This document shows positions 47,401-54,892 of a stretch of DNA of 64,000 bases, in pieces; within the stretch, counting starts at the first letter, position 1, and the number at the start of each line of letters is the position of its first letter. The stretch is from the NCBI RefSeq assembly GCF_017168195.1, contig NZ_JADNYL010000003.1:434001-498000 (forward strand), read 5' to 3'. Below the pieces are notes generated by a model that saw only the letters and a program-made list of their open reading frames with translations, had not been told where the DNA came from and ran no database searches. The DNA comes from Thalassotalea sp. G2M2-11 (GTDB lineage: Bacteria > Pseudomonadota > Gammaproteobacteria > Enterobacterales > Alteromonadaceae). Made by a program: the position numbers and the translations under genes.

Positions 47401-48353
47401 AAGGGCGTGATCTCATTGCTTTACAGCAACAACTTAGAGGTAAAGTTAAAGCGTCAATCAAAAAGGTGGCTGAAAAAGGCATAGAGCGAACTAACATTAC
47501 AGAATGGGATTTTGCAGAGTTACCAAAAAGTTATCAGAAGAAAGTCGCTAACTTAACCATTAAAGCATTTCCTGCTGTGGTGGATAAACAAAAAACAGTG
47601 GCGATTGAGTTATTTGAACAGCAAGCGTTAGCTGAGCAAGCTATGCTATCAGGGGTAGCTCGTTTAGTGTTGTTAAATATCCCTTCACCAATTAAATATT
47701 TACAGCAAAAATTGCCTAATAAAGCCAAACTGGGTTTATATTTTAATCCATTTGGCTCGATGAACGAATTATTGAATGACTGTGTCTTTGCCGCTTGCCA
47801 GTATTTAATTAGCCAATTACCTGAAATACCTAATCATGAGCAGGCATTTGTTCAAGCAAAAGACCATGTGCGTGCTGAAATTGCCGATACGGTATTAAAC
47901 TTAGCGATCAAAGTTGAGCAAGTATTGAGATTAGCGCATGAGATCAATAAAAAGCTAAAAGGAAATGTGCCGCTAAACGTTATTCAATCTCATGGTGATA
48001 TTAAACAGCATTTAGCTCAGTTGGTTTATAAAGGTTTTATTACCCAATCGGGTTTTGAAAAAATGGCTGACATTGAGCGTTATTTAAAAGCGATACAAAG
48101 ACGATTAGAAAAATTACCGGTCGATCCTAATCAAGATCGTTTAAAAATGCTGGATATCGCAAAAGTTCAGGAGTTATATCAACAAAGCTTGGCGAAAGTG
48201 CAACATGATCCATCATTATCGGCTCAAGTGAAACAAACACGCTGGATGATAGAAGAATTTCGCGTTTCATTATTTGCGCAAAATTTGAAAACGGCTTATC
48301 CAATATCGGCAAAGCGGATCAACCAGCATTTAGCCTCTTTGGTCAGTGATTAG
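44418..48353 (+). CDS. hrpA: DEAH-box RNA helicase HrpA
   Basis: 1311 residues, like E. coli HrpA (1300). Starts at TTG with GAGAG upstream. A charged helical N-terminus (about 20-75) precedes the helicase core: Walker A GETGSGKTTQ near 108, DEAH in IIIDEAHERS near 200, SATID near 235, TNVAETSLTVPGIKYVIDPG near 358 and QRAGRCGR near 404. Then follow the HA2/OB domains and the long C-terminal DUF3418 region. HrpA rescues stalled or colliding ribosomes in E. coli. The TTG start should keep expression low. Confidence 0.95.
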   Translation: MSTDVSPKPVIVISDVFSQLANTRLADRARLKNRLHQIRKLRDEEKQQRQLAHIQKQIERSIEHKNNKQQQQLAISYPEALPVSQNVEKIAQAIEQHQVVIIAGETGSGKTTQIPKICLQLGRGIEGMIGHTQPRRIAARTVGARIAEELDSQLGDIVGYKVRFTDQVSENSYIKLMTDGILLAEMQQDRLLRQYDTIIIDEAHERSLNIDFILGYLKQILPKRPDLKVIITSATIDPERFSQHFTSASGEPAPIIEVSGRTYPVEMCYRPLNENNEDADIITGILAAVDELSSYGMGDILVFLNGEREIRDTADALEKAKLKHTQILPLYSRLTVQEQNRIFQPHQGRNIVLATNVAETSLTVPGIKYVIDPGTARISRYSYRTKVQRLPIEPISQASANQRAGRCGRVSEGVCIRLYSEDDFLSRPEFTDPEILRTNLATVILQMLTLDLGSIADFPFVQAPDNRNINDGIRLLEELNATYSKKGRTHLTKAGRHLAKYPVDPRLAKMVLTSIELGCVEQVFIIVSALSIQDPRERPYEKQQAADEKHNRFKDKQSDFLSFLNLWHYIQEQQKQLSNNQFRKLCQKEFLSYIRIREWQDIFSQLKLALKDSNIAMSSLEFSEENSQAQEVIHQSILSGLLSHLGQLDENKEFKGARGSKFYIFPGSALAKKPPKWIMTAELVETSRLFGRMVAKIDPLWLEPMAGHLVKRSYSEPHWEKKQGAVMAYEQVSLYGLIIVSKRKVNFNQIEPQTCREIFIREALVNGDATIRESFFQRNRDLVREVEKLEQKARRKDFLVDEEQLFDFYSSKIPSDVICQRSFLSWWKKTKEKQPKLLNFTREFLLNETSEKVSKAQYPDVWQQGNLTFALSYHFSPGDPDDGVSVHIPIGILNQVQDIGFDWQIPALRYDLIIALIKGLPKSLRRNFVPAPNYADACLAAITPDNNRIKQAVAKQLLRMTGVKISDEDWQGVTVPEHLCINFKVIDDKGKVQAQGRDLIALQQQLRGKVKASIKKVAEKGIERTNITEWDFAELPKSYQKKVANLTIKAFPAVVDKQKTVAIELFEQQALAEQAMLSGVARLVLLNIPSPIKYLQQKLPNKAKLGLYFNPFGSMNELLNDCVFAACQYLISQLPEIPNHEQAFVQAKDHVRAEIADTVLNLAIKVEQVLRLAHEINKKLKGNVPLNVIQSHGDIKQHLAQLVYKGFITQSGFEKMADIERYLKAIQRRLEKLPVDPNQDRLKMLDIAKVQELYQQSLAKVQHDPSLSAQVKQTRWMIEEFRVSLFAQNLKTAYPISAKRINQHLASLVSD

Positions 48354-48391
48354 CTGCTGGTTTTCACTTAAGTTTACCCAGTGCAAGCAAT

Positions 48392-48420
48392 TTGACATGC
48401 ATTTGTGCAATGGGTATAAC
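48392..48420 (+). promoter_or_regulatory. Strong sigma-70 promoter for the PilZ gene
   Basis: Perfect TTGACA at 48392-48397, a 17-base spacer, and TATAAC at 48415-48420 (five of six). It lies 40 bases before the PilZ gene start and is the best promoter in the window by consensus. Confidence 0.78.
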
Positions 48421-48459
48421 TGAGTTAAGCGGCAATAATAATATATGGAGTAGTAATTA

Positions 48460-48759
48460 ATGGTTAATTACGATGATAAACGCAGCTTTTACCGCATGAT
48501 GCTTAATAGTGATGTTACGGTGACTATTATCGATGATGAAGCCAACAGCATGGTCACAGCCACTTGTCGTGATTTAAGTGCTACTGGCATCGCAATTGAA
48601 ATGCCACACCCAATAGAAATTAATACTAATGTTCGAGTGAGTGTAGATTCTGCAGGCAATGCCGTACAACCTCTAGATGTTCGAGGAAAAGTCGTACGAG
48701 TCACAGAAGAAGGGCCGGAGTGCTTCTTAGTCGGCATTAATATTGCCGAGATAGATTAG
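48460..48759 (+). CDS. PilZ domain protein
   Basis: 99 residues, a single PilZ domain. It begins KRSFYRMMLN, where the first R-x3-R of the usual RR-x3-R c-di-GMP motif is only partly kept (K-R-S-F-Y-R), and has the second motif D-L-S-A-T-G (DLSATGIAIEM). It probably binds cyclic di-GMP and acts as a small receptor; the altered first motif lowers that certainty. It has its own near-consensus promoter. The EAL-HDOD protein at the left end of the window is another signalling protein of this network. Confidence 0.85.
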   Translation: MVNYDDKRSFYRMMLNSDVTVTIIDDEANSMVTATCRDLSATGIAIEMPHPIEINTNVRVSVDSAGNAVQPLDVRGKVVRVTEEGPECFLVGINIAEID

Positions 48760-48768
48760 CTAGCGGTG

Positions 48769-48791
48769 GCCAAGTAGTTATTCTACTTGGC
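48769..48791. repeat. 9-bp perfect hairpin at the PilZ/rlmI gene ends
   Basis: GCCAAGTAG (48769-48777), loop TTATT, CTACTTGGC (48783-48791). It sits between convergent genes and contains the rlmI stop codon. There is no T tract on either side, so it is not a textbook terminator. Confidence 0.6.
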
Positions 48792-49968
48792 ACACTAAAC
48801 CTTTCAAATAATATCCTTCAGGATAATTGGATGAAACAGGGTGATCTGGGGCTTGATGTAAGCGCTCAACGAAGTAGGTATTTCGTTTTGCATCTAATGC
48901 TGCATCCGCGACCACTTTTTGAAATAAGCTCGCTTCCATTAAACCTGAACAAGAAAATGTTAACAATGTGCCATTTGGATTGAGCAATTGCATGGCTAAC
49001 ATATTGATATCTTTGTAACCACGACATGCCCCCGTTAATTGTGCTTTAGATTCGACAAATTTTGGCGGATCTAAAATAATCATATCGAATGTTCGCTTTT
49101 CTGCGCGAAAACGTCGTAATAACTTAAACACATCTTCTTTAATAAAACTGACGTTTGCATCATCGAGTTGATTTAATGCTAGGTTTTGTTTGGCAATATC
49201 TAGGGCTTGTTCTGAAACGTCAACATTGATCACTTCTTTTGCCTGATTTGCTGCACAATGCAAGGAAAACGTACCGGTATAAGAGAAGCAATTCAGCACC
49301 GATTTACCTTTCGCATAACGCCCAGCGGTTACGCGTGACTCTCTTTGATCGAGATAAAAGCCAGTTTTATGGCCTTGTGCGACATCGACGTGGATTTTAA
49401 TGCCATATTCTTCGATGACTGTTTGGGTAGTGGTATGTGGAGCGGTTAACCAACCCGTTACAGGTTCTAAACCTTCTTTTTTACGCACATCAACATCAGA
49501 GCGTTCATAAATATGACAATCGGGATAAAGTGATTTTAAGCATTCTACTAAGGTGTATCGGTGAAAGTCGGCACCGGCACTAAGTAGCTGGCAAACAATA
49601 AAGTTATCGTACTTATCTATGGTAATGCCAGGGAGTCCATCCGATTCACCAGCAATTAATCGATAACCTGTTAATTGGCCTTGTTCGATAAACCAGTCAC
49701 GTCTTTTTTGGGCATTTAACAATTTTTTACGAAAAAATTCCTGATCAATCTCTTCACTTTGATCAAATGTCCACACTCTTATTCTAATTTGAGATTCTGG
49801 TGAATAGGCACCGCGTGCCAGCCAGTTTCCTTTATGATCACAAATATCAACCGTGTCCCCCAACATAGGATTCCCTTTGATTTTATTGATCGCTTTTGAG
49901 AACACCCAAGGGTGTTTCCTCAATAATGACTTCTCACGACTGACTTTTAAATAAATAATTGCTGACAT
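48778..49968 (-). CDS. rlmI: 23S rRNA (cytosine-1962-C5)-methyltransferase
   Basis: 396 residues, the length of E. coli RlmI. An N-terminal PUA domain (about 1-75; [36 protein letters not shown]) is followed by a linker domain. The SAM methyltransferase domain has DQRESRV near 205, [23 protein letters not shown] near 222 and [12 protein letters not shown] near 305. The catalytic Cys lies in LTFSCSGLM. It modifies C1962 of 23S rRNA. Confidence 0.94.
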   Translation of the reverse strand: MSAIIYLKVSREKSLLRKHPWVFSKAINKIKGNPMLGDTVDICDHKGNWLARGAYSPESQIRIRVWTFDQSEEIDQEFFRKKLLNAQKRRDWFIEQGQLTGYRLIAGESDGLPGITIDKYDNFIVCQLLSAGADFHRYTLVECLKSLYPDCHIYERSDVDVRKKEGLEPVTGWLTAPHTTTQTVIEEYGIKIHVDVAQGHKTGFYLDQRESRVTAGRYAKGKSVLNCFSYTGTFSLHCAANQAKEVINVDVSEQALDIAKQNLALNQLDDANVSFIKEDVFKLLRRFRAEKRTFDMIILDPPKFVESKAQLTGACRGYKDINMLAMQLLNPNGTLLTFSCSGLMEASLFQKVVADAALDAKRNTYFVERLHQAPDHPVSSNYPEGYYLKGLVCQVE

Positions 49969-50070
49969 TTGCCTATACTTAGTAATGCATTAATAAATTG
50001 CGCCGAGTTTAGTCAATGCTATCATTAGGTGCAATCATCTATTTAAAAAAATTAACAAGAGAGATGAGTG

Positions 50071-50340
50071 ATGAGTGTGAGTTATCTAGCCCGAGTTAGT
50101 GGCAAAGTACAAGGCGTATACTTTCGTGCTTCTAGCCAACAAATGGCAATTGAGTATGGTTTAAGCGGATACGCTCATAACCTTGGAGATGGAGATGTTG
50201 AAGTATTAATGTGTGGTGAACAGGAAAATGTTGATAAAATGATCCAATGGTTAAATCATGGTCCTGAGTCAGCAGAAGTCACTAATGTCACTACCAAAGA
50301 AGTACCTTGGCAAGATCATAATCATTTCTCAATTGGCTAA
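50071..50340 (+). CDS. acyP: Acylphosphatase
   Basis: 89 residues. The signature is complete: GKVQGVYFRASS near residues 10-21 with the catalytic Arg, and GYAHNLGDGDVEVLMCG near 32-48 with the catalytic Asn. It hydrolyses acyl-phosphates such as carbamoyl phosphate or 1,3-bisphosphoglycerate in the cytoplasm. The ATG at 50071 is chosen because GAGAG lies seven bases upstream; a GTG stands just before it. It is divergent from rlmI. Confidence 0.95.
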   Translation: MSVSYLARVSGKVQGVYFRASSQQMAIEYGLSGYAHNLGDGDVEVLMCGEQENVDKMIQWLNHGPESAEVTNVTTKEVPWQDHNHFSIG

Positions 50341-50358
50341 CAATAAAAGGGTAAATCG

Positions 50359-51327
50359 TTGAAGTTTATTGATGTAGACCAGCAGCAATCGCTGGTGTTT
50401 AATAGTATCGCTACGCCTACAATTAGCGAAAAAGAATGTTTAGTAAAAGTAAAAGCCATTGGTGTTAATCGCGCTGATATTTTGCAAAGAGCCGGTCAAT
50501 ATCCACCACCAAAGGGAGAATCGACGGTACTAGGTATAGAAATTAGCGGTGAAATTGTTGCCTGTGGCGATCAGGTCACCAATAAAGCCGTTGGTGATAA
50601 AGTTTGTGGATTAGTGCCTGGCGGAGGCTATGCGGAGTACGTGAGGGTCAAAGCAGATCATCTAATTGAATTACCAGCTCATTATGACTATGTTCAGGGG
50701 GCAGCCCTTGCAGAAACCTTTCTAACTGCCTATCAATGTTTATTTTCTATTGCTTCATTAAAACCTAATGAAAGAGTATTAATCCATGCCGGAGCCAGCG
50801 GCGTTGGCACGGCGGCGATTCAACTGGCAAAAGCTAAACAAGCCTATGTGGTGGTTACCACTAGTAATCAGGAGAAAGCACAGGCTTGTTTAGCATTAGG
50901 GGCAGATCACGTGATTAACTATAAAGACACTGACTTTGTGGATTATTGCAAAGATAAAGCGCTCAGTTTTGATGTTATTATCGATGTGGTAGCGGGGGAT
51001 TACCTCAGTAAAAATGTTAATGTGGCTGCGCTTGATGGCCGAATTGTCATTTTATCCATGCTTGGTGGGCGTTACTGTGAACAGCTTGATGTGGCAAAAT
51101 TATTAATGAAACGCCTTTGTATTAGCGCGACAACGTTGCGTAATCGAAGTGATCACTATAAAAGTGAACTGGTATCTGAGTTTTTGCAGCAATTTAGTGC
51201 ATTGATCATTAAAGATGAAATAAAGCCCGTGATTGATAGCACTCTGCCTTGGCAGCAGGCAGAGCAGGCGCATCAAATATTAATGACCAATCAAAATATC
51301 GGTAAAGTAGTGTTAACTCTGGATTAG
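50359..51327 (+). CDS. PIG3-type NAD(P)H quinone oxidoreductase
   Basis: 322 residues, medium-chain dehydrogenase/reductase without zinc. Marks are KAIGVNRADILQRAGQYPPPKGESTVLGIEISG near 32-65, the NADPH-binding GASGVGTAAIQLAKA near 144, and GGAYAEY-like GGGYAEYV near 90. It resembles the human TP53I3/PIG3 and bacterial QOR group, which reduce quinones with NADPH. It begins at TTG with AAGGG upstream, 18 bases after the acylphosphatase stop, so the two may form an operon. Confidence 0.88.
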   Translation: MKFIDVDQQQSLVFNSIATPTISEKECLVKVKAIGVNRADILQRAGQYPPPKGESTVLGIEISGEIVACGDQVTNKAVGDKVCGLVPGGGYAEYVRVKADHLIELPAHYDYVQGAALAETFLTAYQCLFSIASLKPNERVLIHAGASGVGTAAIQLAKAKQAYVVVTTSNQEKAQACLALGADHVINYKDTDFVDYCKDKALSFDVIIDVVAGDYLSKNVNVAALDGRIVILSMLGGRYCEQLDVAKLLMKRLCISATTLRNRSDHYKSELVSEFLQQFSALIIKDEIKPVIDSTLPWQQAEQAHQILMTNQNIGKVVLTLD

Positions 51328-51351
51328 CTGATAATTTGTAAAGTTTGGTGG

Positions 51352-51549
51352 TTAAACAACAGATACTTCATCTTTAAAAACTAATACCGCCAGATAAATT
51401 AACGCAAATGGTGGTAAACATGCCAAAATAAAACCGATGATTGCCGCCATTTTTGGATTATCGGTTTTTGTTTTCCCTAATCGATAACTAAGCACAGTAA
51501 TTATTATCAGATACAATATTGCAATGATTGGTATAAAAATCACATACAT
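51352..51549 (-). CDS. Small two-helix membrane protein
   Basis: 65 residues. Two hydrophobic segments (about 2-21 and 35-58) are joined by a short basic loop (YRLGKTKTDNPK). AAAGGG stands nine bases before the ATG, which supports a real gene. I do not recognise the family. It is divergent from a small XRE regulator, and two palindromic TTTATCGATAAA-type sites lie between them, so it may be under that regulator. Confidence 0.6.
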   Translation of the reverse strand: MYVIFIPIIAILYLIIITVLSYRLGKTKTDNPKMAAIIGFILACLPPFALIYLAVLVFKDEVSVV

Positions 51550-51606
51550 AACTCATTTCCCTTTGTGGTTGACTTTTGAGCAGATAAGTTTCACTATAGA
51601 GACAAA

Positions 51607-51618
51607 TTTATCGATAAT
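51607..51618. promoter_or_regulatory. Palindromic operator candidate, copy 1
   Basis: TTTATCGATAAT, whose inner ten bases TTATCGATAA are a perfect palindrome. The same palindrome recurs 28 bases to the right. Both lie in the divergent gap of the XRE regulator gene, the usual place for an autoregulated operator. Confidence 0.5.
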
Positions 51619-51634
51619 CAATAAATATTTATCG

Positions 51635-51646
51635 TTTATCGATAAA
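51635..51646. promoter_or_regulatory. Palindromic operator candidate, copy 2
   Basis: TTTATCGATAAA, a perfect 12-bp palindrome. An extra half site, TTATCG at 51629-51634, stands directly to its left. The centre-to-centre distance to copy 1 is 28 bases. Confidence 0.5.
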
Positions 51647-51687
51647 GTCATTCACCCAACACGCAATTGATAATCAAAAAATCACAG

Positions 51688-51903
51688 ATGGCAAAACAGG
51701 TACGAATTAATTTAGATGCTTTGTTAGCGAAAAATAAAATGTCGCTGACCGAGCTATCGCAAACGGTTGATATCACTATCGCTAATTTATCTAAGTTGAA
51801 ATGTGGTAAAGCCAAAGCATTACGCTTTACCACACTGTTAGCTTTATGTGACGCGCTAGACTGCCAGCCAGGGGATTTATTGGCTGTAGAGCAGGTCAAT
51901 TAA
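51688..51903 (+). CDS. Small XRE-family (Cro/CI) transcriptional regulator
   Basis: 71 residues, little more than a helix-turn-helix domain. The start at ATG 51688 gives MAKQVRINLDALLAKNKMSL, the usual beginning of this subfamily; a TTG 21 bases upstream is in frame but less typical. The DNA-binding helices are in LTELSQTVDITIANLSKLKCGKAK, and the end LDCQPGDLLAVE is the family signature. It probably represses itself and the divergent small membrane protein gene through the palindromes between them (inference). Confidence 0.85.
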   Translation: MAKQVRINLDALLAKNKMSLTELSQTVDITIANLSKLKCGKAKALRFTTLLALCDALDCQPGDLLAVEQVN

Positions 51904-51909
51904 CAATGA

Positions 51910-52119
51910 TTATTCACCCACATACTTAAAGCGCTTAAAAGATTCTCCCTCACGTTCTATGATTTCATCAAACATGGAAAGCGGCCTTATCCAAATTTCT
52001 CTTTCACCATATTCTGGTTGATAAACCACATGGTATTCTTCGGTTTCACTGTGCTTTGCTAAATGTAGCACTTGATAATAATTGCCTTTAAAGTGTTGAT
52101 AGCGACCTAATTTAATCAT
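51910..52119 (-). CDS. DUF1653 domain protein
   Basis: 69 residues from the ATG at 52119, which follows a strong GAGGAGG. The whole protein is a DUF1653 domain: KLGRYQHFKGNYYQVLHLAKHSETEEYHVVY, then EIWIRPLSMF. The function of the domain is unknown. It starts ten bases after the fdhA stop on the same strand, so it is likely the last gene of the formate dehydrogenase operon by position, though nothing else ties it to formate. Confidence 0.85.
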   Translation of the reverse strand: MIKLGRYQHFKGNYYQVLHLAKHSETEEYHVVYQPEYGEREIWIRPLSMFDEIIEREGESFKRFKYVGE

Positions 52120-52129
52120 TGTGCCTCCT

Positions 52130-54892
52130 CTAAATAACCTGAGTGTTGGGTGTTTTGTCACAGCGCTCAATGTCAACAGAAACAACTTTATATTCGGGAC
52201 ATTTTGTCTCGTTGTCAGTGACATCGCCAGTAACACGATTGATCATTAATTCTGGAAAATGAAACGTAGTAAATAAGATACCGCTATTTACCTTATCACT
52301 GATTTCAGCTTTGAGCGTGATTTCACCGCGCGCAGAAAATAACCGAACGGCTTGGTGATTACCTATGCCTTTATCTTTAGCATCTTGCGGGTTGATCAAT
52401 AAAATATCTTCACTAACAATTTTTTCATTACAGGTTCTTCGGGTCATAGTACCTGCATTGTAGTGCTCTAAATTACGTGATGTGGTTAATATAAAAGGAA
52501 ATTGCTCGCCATTTTGAGTTACTTCAACACTTTCTTCAAAGGGGTAAAAATGGAATTTACCCAAACCTCGTTTAAAGGAATCAAGGTGCAGAATCTGTGT
52601 ATCTTCTCCTGATGGTTTCACAGGCCATTGTAAGCCGTTATCACCAAGGTTATCCCAAGTGATACCCGCAAAAAAGGGCACCACTTGAGCGATTTCTTCT
52701 AACATAGTTGCAGCATCATAGTCAGCTTGTTGATAACCAAGGGCATTCATCATCTCAACAATGATCTGACCATCGGTTTTACAACCTTGTTTGGGCGCGA
52801 CAACTGCGTTCACTTTTTGCACACGGCGTTCACCATTGGTAAATGTGCCGCTTTTTTCCAAAAAGGAGCTGCCAGGTAATACCACATCAGCCATTTTCGC
52901 CGTTTCTGATAAAAATATTTCTTGTACTACTAATAAATCTAAGTTTGAAAGCGCTGCAATGACATGATTTTGATTAGGATCGGTTTGTACAACATCTTCA
53001 CCTAAAATCCAAAGCGCTTTTAAATCACCGGCAATGGCGGCATTAAACATTTCAGGGATTTTGTAGCCAATTTCCTTTGGGATTTCACTTTGATAATGAG
53101 CTTGATAATATGCGTGACTTTCATCAAGGTTAACAGGGAAATAACCAGCACCCTGATGAGGTTGACAGCCCATGTCGGCGGCACCTTGTACATTATTTTG
53201 ACCGCGCAGTGGGTTCATCCCTACGCCTCTGCGGCCAATGTTTCCGGTGAGCATCACCAGATCGGCAATAGACATAATCGCGCGGCTGCCTTGGCTGTGC
53301 TCTGTCACACCTAAACCGTGAAAGCTCATGGCGTTATCAGCTTTAGCATAGGCAAGAGCTGCACTTTTTACTAAGTGCTTATCGACACCAGCTGTATGCG
53401 CTAACTCGTCAATATCGAGTGATAAAATAGCTTGTTGATAGGATTGATAAGCCTCGGTGCGACTTTCAATAAATGCTTTATCAACCAGTTCTGCTTCGAT
53501 GATAAAATAGGCCATCATATTCAGTACCGCCACGTTAGTACCTGGTCGTAATTGAATATGCCAGTTGGCGTATCGGGCTAACTCTGTTTTTACCGGATCA
53601 ATGACAATTAAAGGCGTACCTTTCATCACTTTTTGTTTGATTTTTGCACCCGTTACTGGGTGTGCTGCTGTCGGGTTTGCGCCAATCAGCATGATAAAAT
53701 TGGTATCTTTGATATCATCGATTGAATTGGTGGCAGCGCCCGTGCCAAAACTGTGCTGCATACCATAAGCTGTTGGTGAGTGGCAAACACGCGCACAGCA
53801 ATCAATATTATTGGTACCGATGATCACGCGGATCATTTTCTGTAATAAATAGTTTTCTTCGTTAGTACAGCGAGCCGAAGAAATACCTGCGATGGCATCA
53901 CTTCCATGGGCCGATTTTATCTGTGTTAATCGCTTAGCTAAATATTGAAACGTTTCTTGCCAGCTAGCCGGTTGTAATTCTCCATTTTTACGGATCATTG
54001 GACTGGTTAATCGGTCTGGGTGATTGTAAAAGCGCCAAGCATAACGTCCTTTTAAACAGGTATGCCCAGCATTGACTTTAGCATCTTCCGGCGCTTCAAT
54101 TGACTGTATTTGATTATCTTTTACTGACACTTCTAAATTACAACCCACGCCGCAATAAGAGCATACGGTACGAATTTTTTCAGCATCTTGAGTGACGTTA
54201 GCGCGAAAAACATCAGAAATAGCCCCCGTTGGGCAAGTTTGTGCACAAGCACCACAAGAGACACAATCTGACTCGGAAAAAGTGACATCTTGCCCCTTAA
54301 TTATCCGACTATTAAAACCGCGTCCTGTAGCACTTAATACTTGCTCACCTTGTATTTCATCACAAGCGCGAATACAACGATTACAATCAATACATTTAGT
54401 TAAATCCATCCGCATATATGGATGACTTTGGTCGAAACTGACAGCGGGGAGGTTATCCGCGCTTTTTTTCGGGTTAACAAAACGTACTTCTCGTACACCT
54501 GTTGCTATTGCCACATCTTGTAATTCACAGTTTAAGTTGGATTCGCAGTCGCCACAATTGTCTGGATGATCACTGAGTACAAGCTCAACAATGTTTTTAC
54601 GTAACTTCTCAACGCGCTCTGAATGAGTAAAAATATGCATACCTTCATTAATGGGGGTATGACATGAAGCCATCACTTTTCGCGGGCCATCTGCTGTTAA
54701 GGCAACATCAACAGAACAAACTCGGCAGCTGCCATAAGCATCTAATCGGCTATCATCACATAAAGTAGGGATTGCTTGCGCTAATCGGCGACTAAAATCT
54801 AAAATCGATTCCCCTTTGATAATCGGATAAGCAACCCCGTTTAAAAATGCTTGCGCTGTAGGAGAACTTTCTTGCGTCGTTAGCTTAGTCAT
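52130..54892 (-). CDS. fdhA: NAD-linked formate dehydrogenase alpha subunit
   Basis: 920 residues from the ATG at 54892, which has GGAGG seven bases upstream. Domains: a NuoG-like [2Fe-2S] domain (about 10-90, CDDSRLDAYGSCRVC) with the CGDC segment, a two-cluster ferredoxin region (CIDCNRCIRAC, CVSCGACAQTCP), and a molybdopterin oxidoreductase domain from about 225 with [4Fe-4S] cysteines in CSYCGVGCNLEV. The metal ligand is Cys near residue 370 in RVCHSPTAYG, so it is not a selenoprotein. It oxidises formate to carbon dioxide and passes electrons to FdhB. It overlaps fdhB by eight bases. Confidence 0.93.
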   Translation of the reverse strand: MTKLTTQESSPTAQAFLNGVAYPIIKGESILDFSRRLAQAIPTLCDDSRLDAYGSCRVCSVDVALTADGPRKVMASCHTPINEGMHIFTHSERVEKLRKNIVELVLSDHPDNCGDCESNLNCELQDVAIATGVREVRFVNPKKSADNLPAVSFDQSHPYMRMDLTKCIDCNRCIRACDEIQGEQVLSATGRGFNSRIIKGQDVTFSESDCVSCGACAQTCPTGAISDVFRANVTQDAEKIRTVCSYCGVGCNLEVSVKDNQIQSIEAPEDAKVNAGHTCLKGRYAWRFYNHPDRLTSPMIRKNGELQPASWQETFQYLAKRLTQIKSAHGSDAIAGISSARCTNEENYLLQKMIRVIIGTNNIDCCARVCHSPTAYGMQHSFGTGAATNSIDDIKDTNFIMLIGANPTAAHPVTGAKIKQKVMKGTPLIVIDPVKTELARYANWHIQLRPGTNVAVLNMMAYFIIEAELVDKAFIESRTEAYQSYQQAILSLDIDELAHTAGVDKHLVKSAALAYAKADNAMSFHGLGVTEHSQGSRAIMSIADLVMLTGNIGRRGVGMNPLRGQNNVQGAADMGCQPHQGAGYFPVNLDESHAYYQAHYQSEIPKEIGYKIPEMFNAAIAGDLKALWILGEDVVQTDPNQNHVIAALSNLDLLVVQEIFLSETAKMADVVLPGSSFLEKSGTFTNGERRVQKVNAVVAPKQGCKTDGQIIVEMMNALGYQQADYDAATMLEEIAQVVPFFAGITWDNLGDNGLQWPVKPSGEDTQILHLDSFKRGLGKFHFYPFEESVEVTQNGEQFPFILTTSRNLEHYNAGTMTRRTCNEKIVSEDILLINPQDAKDKGIGNHQAVRLFSARGEITLKAEISDKVNSGILFTTFHFPELMINRVTGDVTDNETKCPEYKVVSVDIERCDKTPNTQVI

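Noticed and set aside
52130-54892. Selenocysteine in the formate dehydrogenase.
   Set aside because: The active-site position is a normal Cys codon and there is no in-frame TGA.
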